NCBI RefSeq assembly: GCF_026646375.1
Contig: NZ_JAIPPU010000004.1
Location: forward strand, 178,637-242,636
Length of the DNA: 64,000 nucleotides
Direction of reading: 5' to 3'
DNA from: Acetobacterium wieringae
Lineage (GTDB): Bacteria; Bacillota; Clostridia; Eubacteriales; Eubacteriaceae
The position numbers were made by a program, and so were the translations under genes. A model generated the notes under the pieces. The model was not told where the DNA came from and made no database searches. It saw only the letters and a program-made list of their open reading frames with translations. Below are positions 38,320-48,572 of this stretch, piece after piece (positions within the stretch are counted from its first letter, which is position 1; every line of letters starts with the position of its first letter).

Positions 38320-38652
38320 TCAGATCGCTGCATGAAACCAAAACACCTTGACCGCTTCAGAATCCTGATCTTTTTTTATCGTATGTTCAACACCAGCTGG
38401 AACAATGAATGCCGTTTCTGGTTCGAGTTTAAACTCCTGATCTGCAACCCTGGCCCATCCGGTTCCGGACAATACGAAAAATCCTTCTTGGTCATCATGA
38501 GAATGAGTCTCCGGATATTCTGTTCTTATATGTTGACTGACACCGGTTTTGCACCCGCTAACACAACCATTTTTTTCATTGACAAGATATTGACTGATAT
38601 AATCCGGCCGCATAATTTCATCAACATCCTTCAAATATACCTGGTATTGCAT
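38320..38652 (-). CDS. small cupin-domain protein
   Basis: The 110-residue single-domain cupin has two metal-ligand motifs: ETHSHDDQEGFFVLSGTGWA near residue 48 and the second cupin strand with AGVEHTI near 90. Small cupins serve as sugar or acid isomerases, epimerases or ligand sensors. It follows the DUF1667 gene by 5 bp and precedes the SDR gene. The substrate is unknown; the neighbours suggest a carbohydrate or its keto acid. Confidence 0.8.
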   Translation of the reverse strand: MQYQVYLKDVDEIMRPDYISQYLVNEKNGCVSGCKTGVSQHIRTEYPETHSHDDQEGFFVLSGTGWARVADQEFKLEPETAFIVPAGVEHTIKKDQDSEAVKVFWFHAAI

Positions 38653-38657
38653 CTCTG

Positions 38658-39026
38658 TTAGGAAACTTTTTTTATGTTGCGAGTGCAGACCAGATCAACC
38701 CCAGTTCCGGCGATGTTGGCGACCACAACGTCTCCGACACGGACAGGTGATTCAATCTCCAATTCACTGATTTCTTTCATGACTGCATAGATTTTTTCTT
38801 TCTTGACAGGATCTTTGGTCTTAACTGGGACAAAAGGTAGATCACCGGATTTTATCTTGACGGTTGTTGTAATAATTCGTTTCGGTTCAGTAAACTCGTT
38901 TTTGGCATATTCTAGACCGATTTTACAACCATAATCCGATATTTTATCAATTTCCTTTCCACTGTGTTCAACGGTCAAATTGCACCCTTTCGGACAACCG
39001 ATGCAAACTAATTTTGTTACTTCCAT
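38658..39026 (-). CDS. DUF1667 small iron-sulfur-type protein (copy 2)
   Basis: The 122-residue protein has cysteines in CIGCPKGCNLTV and DYGCKIG, as in copy 1 at 27513. The frame extends to 39041, but the ATG at 39024-39026 follows GGAGG with 8 bp spacing and gives the conserved N-terminus. It follows the GlpB-like gene by 17 bp. It probably serves the same electron-transfer role as copy 1. Confidence 0.87.
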   Translation of the reverse strand: MEVTKLVCIGCPKGCNLTVEHSGKEIDKISDYGCKIGLEYAKNEFTEPKRIITTTVKIKSGDLPFVPVKTKDPVKKEKIYAVMKEISELEIESPVRVGDVVVANIAGTGVDLVCTRNIKKVS

Positions 39027-39043
39027 GCTTTTTTCCTCCATCT

Positions 39044-40321
39044 TTATTCTGCCAGTTCCCGGGCAATCGAAATATTTATTGATGAAGTATCCTTCGTCAC
39101 AAATTCACGGGGTAAATTGAATGTCACCATTGTTCCGGGTTCAACAATTGATTTTTTTATACTCATCAACGTTTTATCTTCATTATCTTTGACAATTAGA
39201 CGAACGTCCTCATCCGGATTTTTGACTCTCAGGAAAAATTTAACTGTTTTCTCCTTGTTATTCAGAGCATCAATATGTTGCGGAACCACATAACCAATGT
39301 TTTGGTCATGGGTAATAATTACATCCTTTTCAGCTTCAGCAGCCTTCTGATTGATCAGATCGGCGGCAGCTCGACCAGCAATCTCGGCCTCCTGAGTTAC
39401 ATTATCGACCAGATCGTGGACATGCAGCACATTACCGCAAGCAAACACCCAGGGAATGTTGGTAATCCGTTTTTCATTTACCACTGGTCCTCTGGTGACC
39501 TTATCGATTTCACAACCCAGTTTATTGGACAATTCATTTTCCGGAATCAGTCCCACCGACAGTAGCAAGGTGTCGCAACTGATGTACTGTTCAGTCCCCT
39601 TGATCGGTTTGAGGTTTTGATCGACCTCGGCAATGGTTACGCCTTCAAGTCTTTCCTTACCATGAATTTCAACAATCGAATGGCTTAAGAGCAGCGGGAT
39701 ATTGAAATCATCGAGACACTGTACTTTATTTCGGATTAGACCCGTTGAATAAGGCATTAATTCGATGACTCCTTTAACATTGACGCCTTCTAAGGTTAAA
39801 CGTCTTGCCATAATCAAACCGATATCACCTGAGCCCAAAATTACAACTTCCTTGCCCGGAATAAAGCCTTCGAGATTAACATAGCTCTGCGCAGTCCCGG
39901 CGGTCATGACTCCAGCTGGACGACTGCCCGGTATGGTGATCGCCCCACGGGTTCGTTCCCGACACCCCATTGCCAAAATCAGGGCTTTGGTGTTAATTTC
40001 AAACATACCGTCTTCACGGTTGACCGCAATAACTTTTTTATCGTCGAGGATTTCCATTACCATCGTGCCCAGTTTCACGTCGATATCTGACTTTTCGACT
40101 TCTTCAATAAATCGGCTGGCATATTCCGGTCCAGTCAGCTCCTCCTTGAAATACTGTAAACCAAAGCCATTATGTATACACTGCTGCAGAATCCCGCCAA
40201 GATAAGGCGCTCTTTCGCAAATCAAAATTTTTCTAACATTATTTTTTCTGGCTTCCAATGCGGCTGCCAAACCGGCAGGGCCGCCACCGATGACAACCAG
40301 ATCATATTCTAATTTTTTCAT
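39044..40321 (-). CDS. GlpB/HcnB-like NAD(FAD)-dependent oxidoreductase (copy 2)
   Basis: The 425-residue flavoprotein has GGGPAGLAAALEA at the N-terminus, MGCRERTRGA near residue 118 and LGSGDIGLIMARRL near 160, like copy 1. It overlaps the GlpA-like gene by 20 bp and follows AGAAGGAG. Obvious similarity to the 26248-27513 protein runs along the whole length, so the two arose by duplication or transfer of the module. Confidence 0.9.
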   Translation of the reverse strand: MKKLEYDLVVIGGGPAGLAAALEARKNNVRKILICERAPYLGGILQQCIHNGFGLQYFKEELTGPEYASRFIEEVEKSDIDVKLGTMVMEILDDKKVIAVNREDGMFEINTKALILAMGCRERTRGAITIPGSRPAGVMTAGTAQSYVNLEGFIPGKEVVILGSGDIGLIMARRLTLEGVNVKGVIELMPYSTGLIRNKVQCLDDFNIPLLLSHSIVEIHGKERLEGVTIAEVDQNLKPIKGTEQYISCDTLLLSVGLIPENELSNKLGCEIDKVTRGPVVNEKRITNIPWVFACGNVLHVHDLVDNVTQEAEIAGRAAADLINQKAAEAEKDVIITHDQNIGYVVPQHIDALNNKEKTVKFFLRVKNPDEDVRLIVKDNEDKTLMSIKKSIVEPGTMVTFNLPREFVTKDTSSINISIARELAE

Positions 40322-41801
40322 TTTTTTGATCTCCTTCTGCTAAAGGTATTTCTTTGTTTCTGGAAGCAAGCACGAAGGATTCTTTGCCTTTTTGAGTCAC
40401 CTCAAGTGGGGAGATATTTAACTCGTGGCTGAGAATATCGAGAACTTTAGGTCCACAGAAACCACCCTGACAACGCCCCATCCCGGCACGAACCCGGCGT
40501 TTTATGGCATCCATGTTGGTTGCTGGAACCGGTCGGTGAATCGCATCCTTGATCTCACCCTTGCTGATTGATTCACAGCGACAGATAATTTCACCATAAT
40601 CTGGATTCTTTTCAATAAGAGCATTTCTTTCTTCATAGGATAATTCCGTTAACATAACTGGTGTTTTTCGTCCTTTTTCGTAGTTCGCTTTTGGTGAAAA
40701 GTCCAGCTCCAGATTCTGCTCTCGAACCAGTTCCTCGACCATCGCAGCAATTGCTGGTGCCGAGGTTAAGCCCGGTGACTGAATACCTGCCACGTTAATC
40801 ATACCTTTTACGGTTTTCGCCGCTTCAATAATGAAGTCTTCATTGCTGCTGGCTGCTCTCAGACCAGTAAAGGTAGTAATCACATCGCCCATTCTTGGCA
40901 ATTCCGGAAACAGGTGTGAAATTGTACTGGTATAAATCTGATCGAGGGCCTCGGCTGTTGTGCTCAGATCCGTTTTATCCTCGAGCGCTTCGGCATTGGA
41001 GCCTGCCAGAATATTACCATCAATCGTCGGTACTACAATCATTCCCTTTGAAACCTTCGTTGGTGCTGAATAGATGGTGTACGTCAGGATATCCCGCCAT
41101 TTTTTATCATAGAGAAAATACTGTCCTTTTCGGGGTTTAATTTCGAAATCAATTTCTTCGGTCATCGCTGCAATTTTATCGGCATATAAACCGGCTGCGT
41201 TAATGATTACTTTGGCTTCGATATCGCCTTTATTTGTTTTAACACCTTTTACAGTTTTGTTTTCAATCATAATATCCAGAACTTCTGTGTCCAGCATCAC
41301 CTTCGCTCCGTTGATTACGGCGTTTTCTGCTAAAGCGACTGTATATTCAAAAGGATTGATGATTCCAGTTTCGGGTTCGAACAGGCCATATTTTGCTTCT
41401 GGATTCAAGTGGGGTTCCATCTCATGTAATTCTTTCTGATTTAATAGTCTCATCCCCTGAATGCCATTTTTTATTCCGTTTTCCATGGTTTTCTTCATTT
41501 TTTCTAGATCGGACTCTTCAAATCCCACTGTGATTGACCCCAGCGGTTTCACTAAACCAACGTCCAGATCTTCACATAATTGCTTAATAACTTTATTTGC
41601 TGCTAATGCTAATTTGCCTTTTAATGTGCCACCATCAATATTAAAACCGCTATGAACCATTGCCGAGTTTGCTTTACTCGTTCCCATACACACATCGCTT
41701 GCCTTTTCCACCAGTATGATATCCAGATTATATTTTGCCAGTTGATGTGCAATGGAAGCACCAATTACACCACCACCAATGATTAAAACCTCTGTTTTCA
41801 T
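40302..41801 (-). CDS. GlpA-like FAD-dependent glycerol-3-phosphate dehydrogenase (copy 2)
   Basis: The 499-residue protein has the FAD motif IIGGGVIGASIAHQLAKY, a catalytic domain, and a C-terminal BFD-like [2Fe-2S] domain with CRC near 406 and RCQGGFC near 441. It should oxidise glycerol 3-phosphate or a related polyol phosphate. The start follows GGAGGTG. It is 100 bp after glpK copy 2. Whether the substrate is the same as that of copy 1 cannot be told; the surrounding aldolases leave room for a different polyol phosphate. Confidence 0.88.
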   Translation of the reverse strand: MKTEVLIIGGGVIGASIAHQLAKYNLDIILVEKASDVCMGTSKANSAMVHSGFNIDGGTLKGKLALAANKVIKQLCEDLDVGLVKPLGSITVGFEESDLEKMKKTMENGIKNGIQGMRLLNQKELHEMEPHLNPEAKYGLFEPETGIINPFEYTVALAENAVINGAKVMLDTEVLDIMIENKTVKGVKTNKGDIEAKVIINAAGLYADKIAAMTEEIDFEIKPRKGQYFLYDKKWRDILTYTIYSAPTKVSKGMIVVPTIDGNILAGSNAEALEDKTDLSTTAEALDQIYTSTISHLFPELPRMGDVITTFTGLRAASSNEDFIIEAAKTVKGMINVAGIQSPGLTSAPAIAAMVEELVREQNLELDFSPKANYEKGRKTPVMLTELSYEERNALIEKNPDYGEIICRCESISKGEIKDAIHRPVPATNMDAIKRRVRAGMGRCQGGFCGPKVLDILSHELNISPLEVTQKGKESFVLASRNKEIPLAEGDQKNEKIRI

Positions 41802-41901
41802 GGTGTCACCTCCATATTCTTAATTTTCTTTTTTATGTTAGGCAACGTTTACATGAGATACATGTCAACGTTGCCCAAATTTAGTTTAATTCGTATAATT
41901 T

Positions 41902-43407
41902 TTAACGATCATTTGCCCAACAAAGGTTGGAATTGATTGCCCGTTTCCAGCCTTTGTAGAGGTCTGAACGTAAGCCTTCATCCATTTGTGGATGGAATAC
42001 CTGGTCAACTGTTCGTTTCTGAACGATTTCATCCTGATCTTTCCAGAAGCCAACAGCTAATCCTGCCAGATAGGCAACCCCGGCAGCAGTTGTTTCAGTA
42101 TTGTCCGGTCTTTCAATGTCCACATTGACGATGTCGGCCGTAAATTGCATCAACAGGTTGTTGTTGCAGGCTCCACCATCAACTTTAAGGATTGATAATC
42201 TTTCGCCCAAATCTTCTGAGAAAGCATCGAACATATCACGGGTTTGATAACCGAGTGATTCAAGTACTGCTCTGATGATATTGTTTTTAGTGGTGCCCCG
42301 TTCAATCCCAACAATTGCGGCACGTGCGTAAGAGTTCCAGTATGGTGCGCATAATCCGGTGAATGCCGGTACAAAATATACGCCACAATTGGCTACTTTT
42401 TTTGTTTTCATTGCAAAGAATTCAGAGTCAGGGGATTCATCAAGCATGTCCATTTCATCCCGCAGCCACTGAATTGCCGAACCAGCTGAGAAAGCAACGG
42501 CTTCGAGGAGATATTCTACTTTTCCATTTAAACCCCAACCGATCGTGGTGGTTAAACCGTTGTTTGAGAGGAAGGGTTTTTCGCCAATGTTTACGGTCAT
42601 AACCCCAGCAGTACCATAGGTGAACTTAGCCATCCCTTTTTTGAAACAACATTGTCCAAAGGTTGCAGCCTGCTGGTCGCCGGCATCGCCGGTAATTGGA
42701 ATCGCCCGTTTAAAGATTTTAGCCGTAACACCAAAATCGCTGCTGCTTTCCTGTACTTTTGGCAGCATACTGGCGGGAACAGTAAAGACTTTTAATAATT
42801 CTTCATCCCATTTCAGTTCGTTGATGTTGTATAATAGTGTTCTTGATGCGTTACTGTAGTCGGTAGCGTGGGTCTTGCCATCGGTTAACTTCCACATAAT
42901 CCAGGTGTCAACGTTTCCAAAAATCAGATCGCCTTTTTCAGCACGTTCTCTGGCACCTTCAACGTTGTCAAGGATCCATTTGACCTTGGTAGCTGAAAAA
43001 TAAGAATCGATCATTAAGCCGGTTTTATTTCTGACGATACCTTCAATTTGAGGATCATCGGCTTTTAACTGGTCACAGTATTCCGCTGTTCTGCGATCCT
43101 GCCAGACAATGGCATTATAAACTGGTTCGCCAGTATTTTTGTCCCACACGATAGAAGTTTCCCGTTGATTGGTGATTCCGATAGCGATGATTTCTTCTTC
43201 TTTAATGTTGGATTTTGCCATCGCTTTTTCAATAACTTCGCCTGTAACGGCCCACATTTCCATTGGATCCTGCTCTACCCAGCCTGAGTCTGGATAAAAC
43301 TGTGCAAATTCTTTTGCATGAACGCTGACAATATCTCCGTCATGGTTAAAGAAAATCGCCCGAATACTTGTAGTCCCCTGATCAATACTTAAAATATACT
43401 CCTTCAT
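41902..43407 (-). CDS. glpK: glycerol kinase (copy 2)
   Basis: The 501-residue FGGY kinase has SIDQGTTSIRAIFFN at the N-terminus, WQDRRT near 105, GDAGDQQAATFGQ near 243 and VDGGACNNNLLMQF near 408. It is the full-length glycerol kinase type and clearly related to copy 1. It leads into the second GlpA-like/GlpB-like/DUF1667 module. No glycerol facilitator or glpP copy accompanies it, so regulation must differ from copy 1. Confidence 0.94.
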   Translation of the reverse strand: MKEYILSIDQGTTSIRAIFFNHDGDIVSVHAKEFAQFYPDSGWVEQDPMEMWAVTGEVIEKAMAKSNIKEEEIIAIGITNQRETSIVWDKNTGEPVYNAIVWQDRRTAEYCDQLKADDPQIEGIVRNKTGLMIDSYFSATKVKWILDNVEGARERAEKGDLIFGNVDTWIMWKLTDGKTHATDYSNASRTLLYNINELKWDEELLKVFTVPASMLPKVQESSSDFGVTAKIFKRAIPITGDAGDQQAATFGQCCFKKGMAKFTYGTAGVMTVNIGEKPFLSNNGLTTTIGWGLNGKVEYLLEAVAFSAGSAIQWLRDEMDMLDESPDSEFFAMKTKKVANCGVYFVPAFTGLCAPYWNSYARAAIVGIERGTTKNNIIRAVLESLGYQTRDMFDAFSEDLGERLSILKVDGGACNNNLLMQFTADIVNVDIERPDNTETTAAGVAYLAGLAVGFWKDQDEIVQKRTVDQVFHPQMDEGLRSDLYKGWKRAINSNLCWANDR

Positions 43408-43636
43408 CCGTTTTTACCACCTTTTCATTTATTAAAATGCAGAAGATTGCATTTTTTCGATTTTGATTTTTCCATTTCCTGGCAAACACTCACCTGATTT
43501 GTCGACTGGATCTGGAAATTTGAGTACGTATTTTTTGTATGATATTCCTAATCTGTTTTTTTGTTAATCCCAAAAGATATTAAAGATCATCGTGATAAAG
43601 TGTCTTTACGCCGCTTCATTACGAAAATTTTTAACG

Positions 43637-44629
43637 CTAGTACATAAGAATTTCAAGCAATTCCTGCGAAGTTAAGTTGGTGATGTAATCACTGACTTCA
43701 CAATAGCTGAGCACTTCCTGCAAATCTTCTTTTCTTAATCGTTTCCCTGTTAAGAGTTTTTCCAATTGACTAATGTTGCTGGGTCCCAATAAATCCCCAT
43801 CAATTGTAATCGAATCGATAATACCATTTTTTGCAACGCTCATCGCCAGCGCTAATTTGCCACCTCCAAAGTTGCGGACTTTTTGTATTTTGTAATGCGG
43901 GGCCTTGCCATATGTCCAATCCCAGGTCAGGTATTTTGAATCTTTCAGTGCCTCAATTGCTCTGTAATCCTTTTCAGTCAGTTGTAAAAAAACAGTCGTT
44001 TCTTTCGCACTAACGCTAGCCATCAGATGATCACAGAACTGATTAACACTCATTGACTTGAGCAAGTGCTCACTGATATTGGTAACCTGACTCCTGACCG
44101 ATTTTACCCCGCCACCCTGAACAACCTCATCTTTTACAGCCAGTACTTTGCGTACAAAATCTAAATCGGAATTAAAAAGGAGTGTTCCGTGATGCAACAT
44201 CCGACCATTTTTAACCGTCTGTGCAGTTCCCGAAAACTTCCGGCCATTAATGACCAAATCGTTACGATGGTTACATTCGGCCTGAACACCAAGCAGATTA
44301 AGCGCATCAAGAATCGGTTCGGCAAATTGTTTAAAATCAATACTGTATCTGCTGTCACAATCCTGAATAAAAGAATAGTTCAGATTTCCGAGGTCGTGAT
44401 AAACTGTGCCACCGCCGGTATTTCGCCGGGCGATTCGAGTATTCATTTTACTGGCATATTGAAGATTAATCTCTTTCATTACATTCTGATTTCGGCCAAT
44501 TACAACCGCGTTGTCGTTCTGCCAGAGCATAAACAAACCTTTATCTAGTTTAACATTCGAGAAAATATATTCTTCCAATGCTAGATTATAGTAGGGATCA
44601 GTGGATTCACTGCAGTATAAATGCATCAT
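43637..44629 (-). CDS. lplA: lipoate-protein ligase
   Basis: The 330-residue protein has the LplA catalytic core (RRNTGGGTVYHDLGNLNYSF near 71, NDLVINGRKFSGTAQ near 122, HHGTLLFNSDL near 145) and a C-terminal accessory domain. It attaches lipoate to a lysine of lipoyl domains using ATP. Directly upstream are the E2 and E3 genes of a dehydrogenase complex, so its target is almost certainly that E2. The ATG at 44627-44629 follows GAGGTG; an in-frame codon at 44656 lacks a ribosome site. Confidence 0.94.
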   Translation of the reverse strand: MMHLYCSESTDPYYNLALEEYIFSNVKLDKGLFMLWQNDNAVVIGRNQNVMKEINLQYASKMNTRIARRNTGGGTVYHDLGNLNYSFIQDCDSRYSIDFKQFAEPILDALNLLGVQAECNHRNDLVINGRKFSGTAQTVKNGRMLHHGTLLFNSDLDFVRKVLAVKDEVVQGGGVKSVRSQVTNISEHLLKSMSVNQFCDHLMASVSAKETTVFLQLTEKDYRAIEALKDSKYLTWDWTYGKAPHYKIQKVRNFGGGKLALAMSVAKNGIIDSITIDGDLLGPSNISQLEKLLTGKRLRKEDLQEVLSYCEVSDYITNLTSQELLEILMY

Positions 44630-44765
44630 CAACACACCTCGATTAGTTTTAATCACTTGTACAAAGATTTGGTATTAAAACCAACTCAATTAGAAATAGT
44701 TATTCAGTTTTATCGTTTTTATTCAACACACAGACATCCTGTGACACATTCTAAGTGAGTTTGCC

Positions 44766-44808
44766 GGGGATGCTTCTCAGCTTTCAAGTCGACATCTACA
44801 GCATCCCC
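44766..44808 (-). other. GC-rich inverted repeat between lpdA and lplA
   Basis: Arms GGGGATGC (44766-44773) and GCATCCCC (44801-44808) enclose a 27-base loop. No T run follows on the minus strand, so it is not a standard terminator. It may be an RNA-processing or stability element. The long loop makes chance a real possibility. Confidence 0.4.
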
Positions 44809-44842
44809 ACAAATTCTTTAACTATATTACTTGAAGACAAAA

Positions 44843-46240
44843 CTAAATGTGGATGGCATGTCCCACCACAGCATGTGCAGCTTCCATGATCGCTTCCGAT
44901 ACTGACGGATGAGGATGCACCACTTGCGCAATATCATCAGCAGTAAATTCAAGATCGATATATGAAGCCGCCGCACTGATCAACTCAGTGACATGAGCCC
45001 CAATAAAATGCACGCCTAATATCTCATTGTATTTAGAATCTGCAACTATTTTGACAAAACCGCCCGTCTCATTCATTGCGACGGATTTTCCATTTGCCAC
45101 CATCGGGAAGGTTCCTACTTTAACATCATAACCTGAATTTTTGGCTTGATCTTCTGTCAAACCAACACTTGCAACTTCAGGGTAGGTGTAAGTACAGCGT
45201 GGCATATTCGCATAATCGAATTGTTTAACCGGTTCTTTAAGAATGGCATGAACGGCTGCCAGGGCTTGAGCTGAAGCTACATGGGCAAGAGCCAGTTTTC
45301 CCGTCACATCACCAATAGCGTAAATCGATGGACAAGTCGTTTTTAGATTATCATCCACTTGTACGTAACCACGATCAGTGAGTTTGATACCTGCCTTTTC
45401 CAATCCGATACCTTCAACATTTGGTCTGATCCCGGCTGAAACAAGTAGTCGGTCACAGGTAATGGTTTCAGTTTTTCCTTTTTCATCAATGACCAATTTT
45501 AGCTTGCTTCCTTCAGCTGCAACTGAACTAACCTTTGTTTCGAGTTTATATTTGATGCCGCGTTTTTTGAAGGATTTTTCCATCTCTTTGGAGACATCTG
45601 CATCTTCGTTCGGCAACAGATGTGGTAGCATTTCGATCACCGTTACTTCGGCACCATAACTGTCCCAAATACTGGAAAATTCCATTCCGATAGCACCCGC
45701 TCCGATGACGACAATCTGATCGCCCTCTTTGACCTCAGTCAACTGTAGTGCTTCCTTTGACGTCATGATGTTGGGATTACTGTAATCAATTCCAGGAATG
45801 CGGAACGCATGCGACCCGGTAGCCAAAATCATATTTTTGGTTTCGAGTATTTCTCCAGTAGGCATGATTTTAAGACTGGCACCATTGATCAGGTTGGCTT
45901 CGCCCTTAAAAACAGTGACTTTGTTTTTCTTCATTAGGCTCTTGATACCCATCGTTAATTTGCCACTAACTTCCCGACTGCGCTTCTGAGCTGCTGCATA
46001 ATCTGCCTTGATACTATTAGTGTTTAAAGTAATTCCATATTTATCGGCTTCCTTAACTGTCCGAAGGACTTCGGCGTTTTTTGCCAACGCTTTGGTAGGA
46101 ATACAGCCCCAGTTCAGGCAAACACCGCCGAGATCGGCTTTTTCAACTAAAGCAGTTTTTAGGCCTTTCTGGGCAGCGTAAATCGCTGCCACATAGCCCC
46201 CCGGACCGCCTCCGATAACTATTAGATCAAACTTGTTCAT
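44843..46240 (-). CDS. lpdA: dihydrolipoyl dehydrogenase (E3)
   Basis: The 465-residue flavoprotein has the FAD motif VIGGGPGGYVAAIYAAQ, the redox-active disulfide in GGVCLNWGCIPTKAL near 39-53, the NAD motif VIGAGAIGMEF near 175 and the C-terminal dimer motif with HPHPSVSEA near 442. It reoxidises dihydrolipoamide with NAD. It follows the E2 gene by 61 bp and completes the dehydrogenase complex. Confidence 0.96.
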   Translation of the reverse strand: MNKFDLIVIGGGPGGYVAAIYAAQKGLKTALVEKADLGGVCLNWGCIPTKALAKNAEVLRTVKEADKYGITLNTNSIKADYAAAQKRSREVSGKLTMGIKSLMKKNKVTVFKGEANLINGASLKIMPTGEILETKNMILATGSHAFRIPGIDYSNPNIMTSKEALQLTEVKEGDQIVVIGAGAIGMEFSSIWDSYGAEVTVIEMLPHLLPNEDADVSKEMEKSFKKRGIKYKLETKVSSVAAEGSKLKLVIDEKGKTETITCDRLLVSAGIRPNVEGIGLEKAGIKLTDRGYVQVDDNLKTTCPSIYAIGDVTGKLALAHVASAQALAAVHAILKEPVKQFDYANMPRCTYTYPEVASVGLTEDQAKNSGYDVKVGTFPMVANGKSVAMNETGGFVKIVADSKYNEILGVHFIGAHVTELISAAASYIDLEFTADDIAQVVHPHPSVSEAIMEAAHAVVGHAIHI

Positions 46241-46301
46241 TCTTTATCTCCTGTACTGAATCACGGGGTCATTCGTTGACCTTTTGGAGTTCTTAATGGT
46301 G

Positions 46302-47528
46302 TTACATCAGAATTTTCATCGGATCTTCCAGCAGTTTTCCGATATAGGCTACAAACTGAGCTGCATAATCGCCATCAACAATGCGGTGATCAAAGCTCAG
46401 TGTGATGTTCATCATCGGTCGGATGACGATTTCGTCATCGATAACGACTGGTGTTTTGACCGTTGCTCCCACTGCCAGGATGCCACATTCAGGTGGATTG
46501 ATTACCGCACGGAAACTTGCAATTCCCCGTGAACCCAAATTACTGATGGTGAAGGTAGCACCGGACAGATCGCCCTGGATATTTTCCTGATCTTTGGTTC
46601 GATTAACCAGACCGGAGAAATCCTTAGCCAGTTCGACAACGCCTTTGGCGGCGACATTCTTTAGTACTGGTACCATTAAACCTCGGTCTGTATTTACTGC
46701 AATACCAATATTGATATCTTCCATTTCATAGATTTCAGTGCCGTCTGCTGCCAATTGGGAATTCATCATCGGGAATTCCTGTAAAGCCCGTGAGCAGGCC
46801 TTGGCGAACATTTCATTGAAACCAACCTTAATATCAGCCAGTTCGTTGACACGATTTCGCCATTCGATTGCTTTTGTCATATCGACAGCAACCGTCAATG
46901 CTGCCCATGGTTTGGTAACCACACTTTCAGTCATACGACTGCCAATCACCCGGCGAACACCGGTATAAGGAACGGTATTGCGAATACCCGCAGCGGGAGC
47001 AGCTGTTGCAGCCACCGGAGTTGATACTACTGGCTGAGGTGCTTCCTCATAAGCGAGAATGTCGGCCTTGGTGACACGAACCCCACTATATTTGACGTTT
47101 GCCAGATCAATGCCCATATCTTTGGCCATTTTCTTGGCCAGTGGTGAAACCGGAACCCGTCCGGTTGGCGATTTTTCTACTACTTCAGCGGCTGGAGCTG
47201 GAGCTGCGGCTGGGGCCGCTTCAGCCTCAAGCGCAGCTGGTGCTGCACCACCGCCACTGATTTCAGCCAGTAGGCTGTCAATATTTTCTCCCGGAGTTCC
47301 TACGATTGCCAGTGGCTTATGGCATTCCACGTTATCTCCCACCTGGGCAATTATTTTTAAAACTGTACCAGTCTGATCGGCGGGAATATCCTGAACATCT
47401 TTATCGGTTTCGGCCGCAAGCGCCATTTCGCCAAATTTTACTTCATCACCTTCGTTTACATACCATTCCGTGACCGTACCGTCTGTCATGTTAACGCCGA
47501 TCTTTGGCATATTCATTAGTTTTGCCAT
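46302..47528 (-). CDS. dihydrolipoamide acetyltransferase (E2) of an acetoin/pyruvate dehydrogenase complex
   Basis: The 408-residue protein has one N-terminal lipoyl domain with the target Lys43 in ETDKDV, an Ala/Pro-rich linker (about 83-105), a peripheral-subunit-binding domain (RVPVSPLAKKMAKDMGID) and a C-terminal acyltransferase domain with catalytic HRIVDG near 380. It transfers the acyl group made by E1 to CoA. The ATG at 47526-47528 follows GGAG and is preferred over an in-frame upstream codon. Confidence 0.94.
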   Translation of the reverse strand: MAKLMNMPKIGVNMTDGTVTEWYVNEGDEVKFGEMALAAETDKDVQDIPADQTGTVLKIIAQVGDNVECHKPLAIVGTPGENIDSLLAEISGGGAAPAALEAEAAPAAAPAPAAEVVEKSPTGRVPVSPLAKKMAKDMGIDLANVKYSGVRVTKADILAYEEAPQPVVSTPVAATAAPAAGIRNTVPYTGVRRVIGSRMTESVVTKPWAALTVAVDMTKAIEWRNRVNELADIKVGFNEMFAKACSRALQEFPMMNSQLAADGTEIYEMEDINIGIAVNTDRGLMVPVLKNVAAKGVVELAKDFSGLVNRTKDQENIQGDLSGATFTISNLGSRGIASFRAVINPPECGILAVGATVKTPVVIDDEIVIRPMMNITLSFDHRIVDGDYAAQFVAYIGKLLEDPMKILM

Positions 47529-47548
47529 AATAAACACTCCTTCACAAT

Positions 47549-48523
47549 TTATTCAAATGTTTTGCGTACTGCTGCGATAATGTCTTCTTTCTTTGGTGTA
47601 CATAATGCTTCCAGACCCTCATTATATGCAACCGGAGAGTTTTTACTACCAACACGTTGCGGTGGTGCATCAAGTAAATCAAAACCACGGTCAAGGATTT
47701 CACCGACAATTTCTCCAGCAATCGATCCTCTTAATGGAGCTTCCGTTACGACAACAACACGGCTGGTTTTTTTAACTGAATCCATGACGGTTTCATAATC
47801 CAGTGGCAGTAGTGAACGTAAATCGATGACTTCACAGCTGATCCCGTCTTTTTCAAGTTCAGCAGCGGCGGCTTCGGCCACGTAGGTCATGTAAGAATAG
47901 GTAACGATTGTACAATCGGTTCCCTGTTTACGAATATTAGCTTTTCCAATTGGAATGGTGTATTCACCATCTGGAACTTCGCCTTTAATGGAATAATTAC
48001 GTTTATGTTCAAAGCACATGACCGGGTTATTGTCCCGGATTGCTGATTTGAGTAGTCCTTTCATATCGTAAGGAGTGGACGGTGCGATAACTTTCAGGCC
48101 CGGCACATGAACAAACCAGTTTTCATTGTTTTGAGAATGCTGCGCCGCAACCCCGCCGCCGACACCAAAAGGTGCACGAATAACGATTGGCACATTTGCC
48201 TGGCCACCAAACATATAGCTTGTTTTAGCTGCTGTATTAACGATATTGTCCATTGGCAGAGTCAGCCAGTCGCAGTACAGAATTTCGACCAGTGGACGCA
48301 TTCCGGCAATCGCCGCACCTACGCCTAAACCCGTGAATGCTGCTTCTGAAATCGGCGTATCGATAACCCGCTTTTCACCAAATTCGTTCATCAGTCCTTT
48401 GGTAATTCCAAATGGATTACCGCGAAGGCCGACGTCGCAACCCATGATAAATACATCTTCATCCCGTGCCATTTCTTCACGTAAAGCCTGGGTAATCGAT
48501 TCTCTAAGTGTTATGATTGACAT
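47549..48523 (-). CDS. E1 beta subunit, acetoin/pyruvate dehydrogenase type
   Basis: The 324-residue protein matches AcoB/PdhB in length and motifs, including ISEAAFTGLGVGAAIAGMRP near 58, GGGVAAQHSQ near 122 and a transketolase C-terminal domain from about 200. It forms the ThDP-dependent E1 heterotetramer with the alpha subunit encoded 49 bp upstream. Sequence alone does not separate acetoin dehydrogenase from 2-oxoacid dehydrogenases. Confidence 0.94.
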   Translation of the reverse strand: MSIITLRESITQALREEMARDEDVFIMGCDVGLRGNPFGITKGLMNEFGEKRVIDTPISEAAFTGLGVGAAIAGMRPLVEILYCDWLTLPMDNIVNTAAKTSYMFGGQANVPIVIRAPFGVGGGVAAQHSQNNENWFVHVPGLKVIAPSTPYDMKGLLKSAIRDNNPVMCFEHKRNYSIKGEVPDGEYTIPIGKANIRKQGTDCTIVTYSYMTYVAEAAAAELEKDGISCEVIDLRSLLPLDYETVMDSVKKTSRVVVVTEAPLRGSIAGEIVGEILDRGFDLLDAPPQRVGSKNSPVAYNEGLEALCTPKKEDIIAAVRKTFE

Positions 48524-48572
48524 ATTATTTTCTCCTAATCTTTTTTAATAATCCCGCTAATCGATCCTGCGT

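Noticed and set aside
44700..44800. Cysteine-containing short frame on the minus strand between lpdA and lplA (DVDLKAEKHPRQTH...)
   Set aside because: No start codon with a ribosome site, short, and overlapping the GC-rich inverted repeat; treated as chance.
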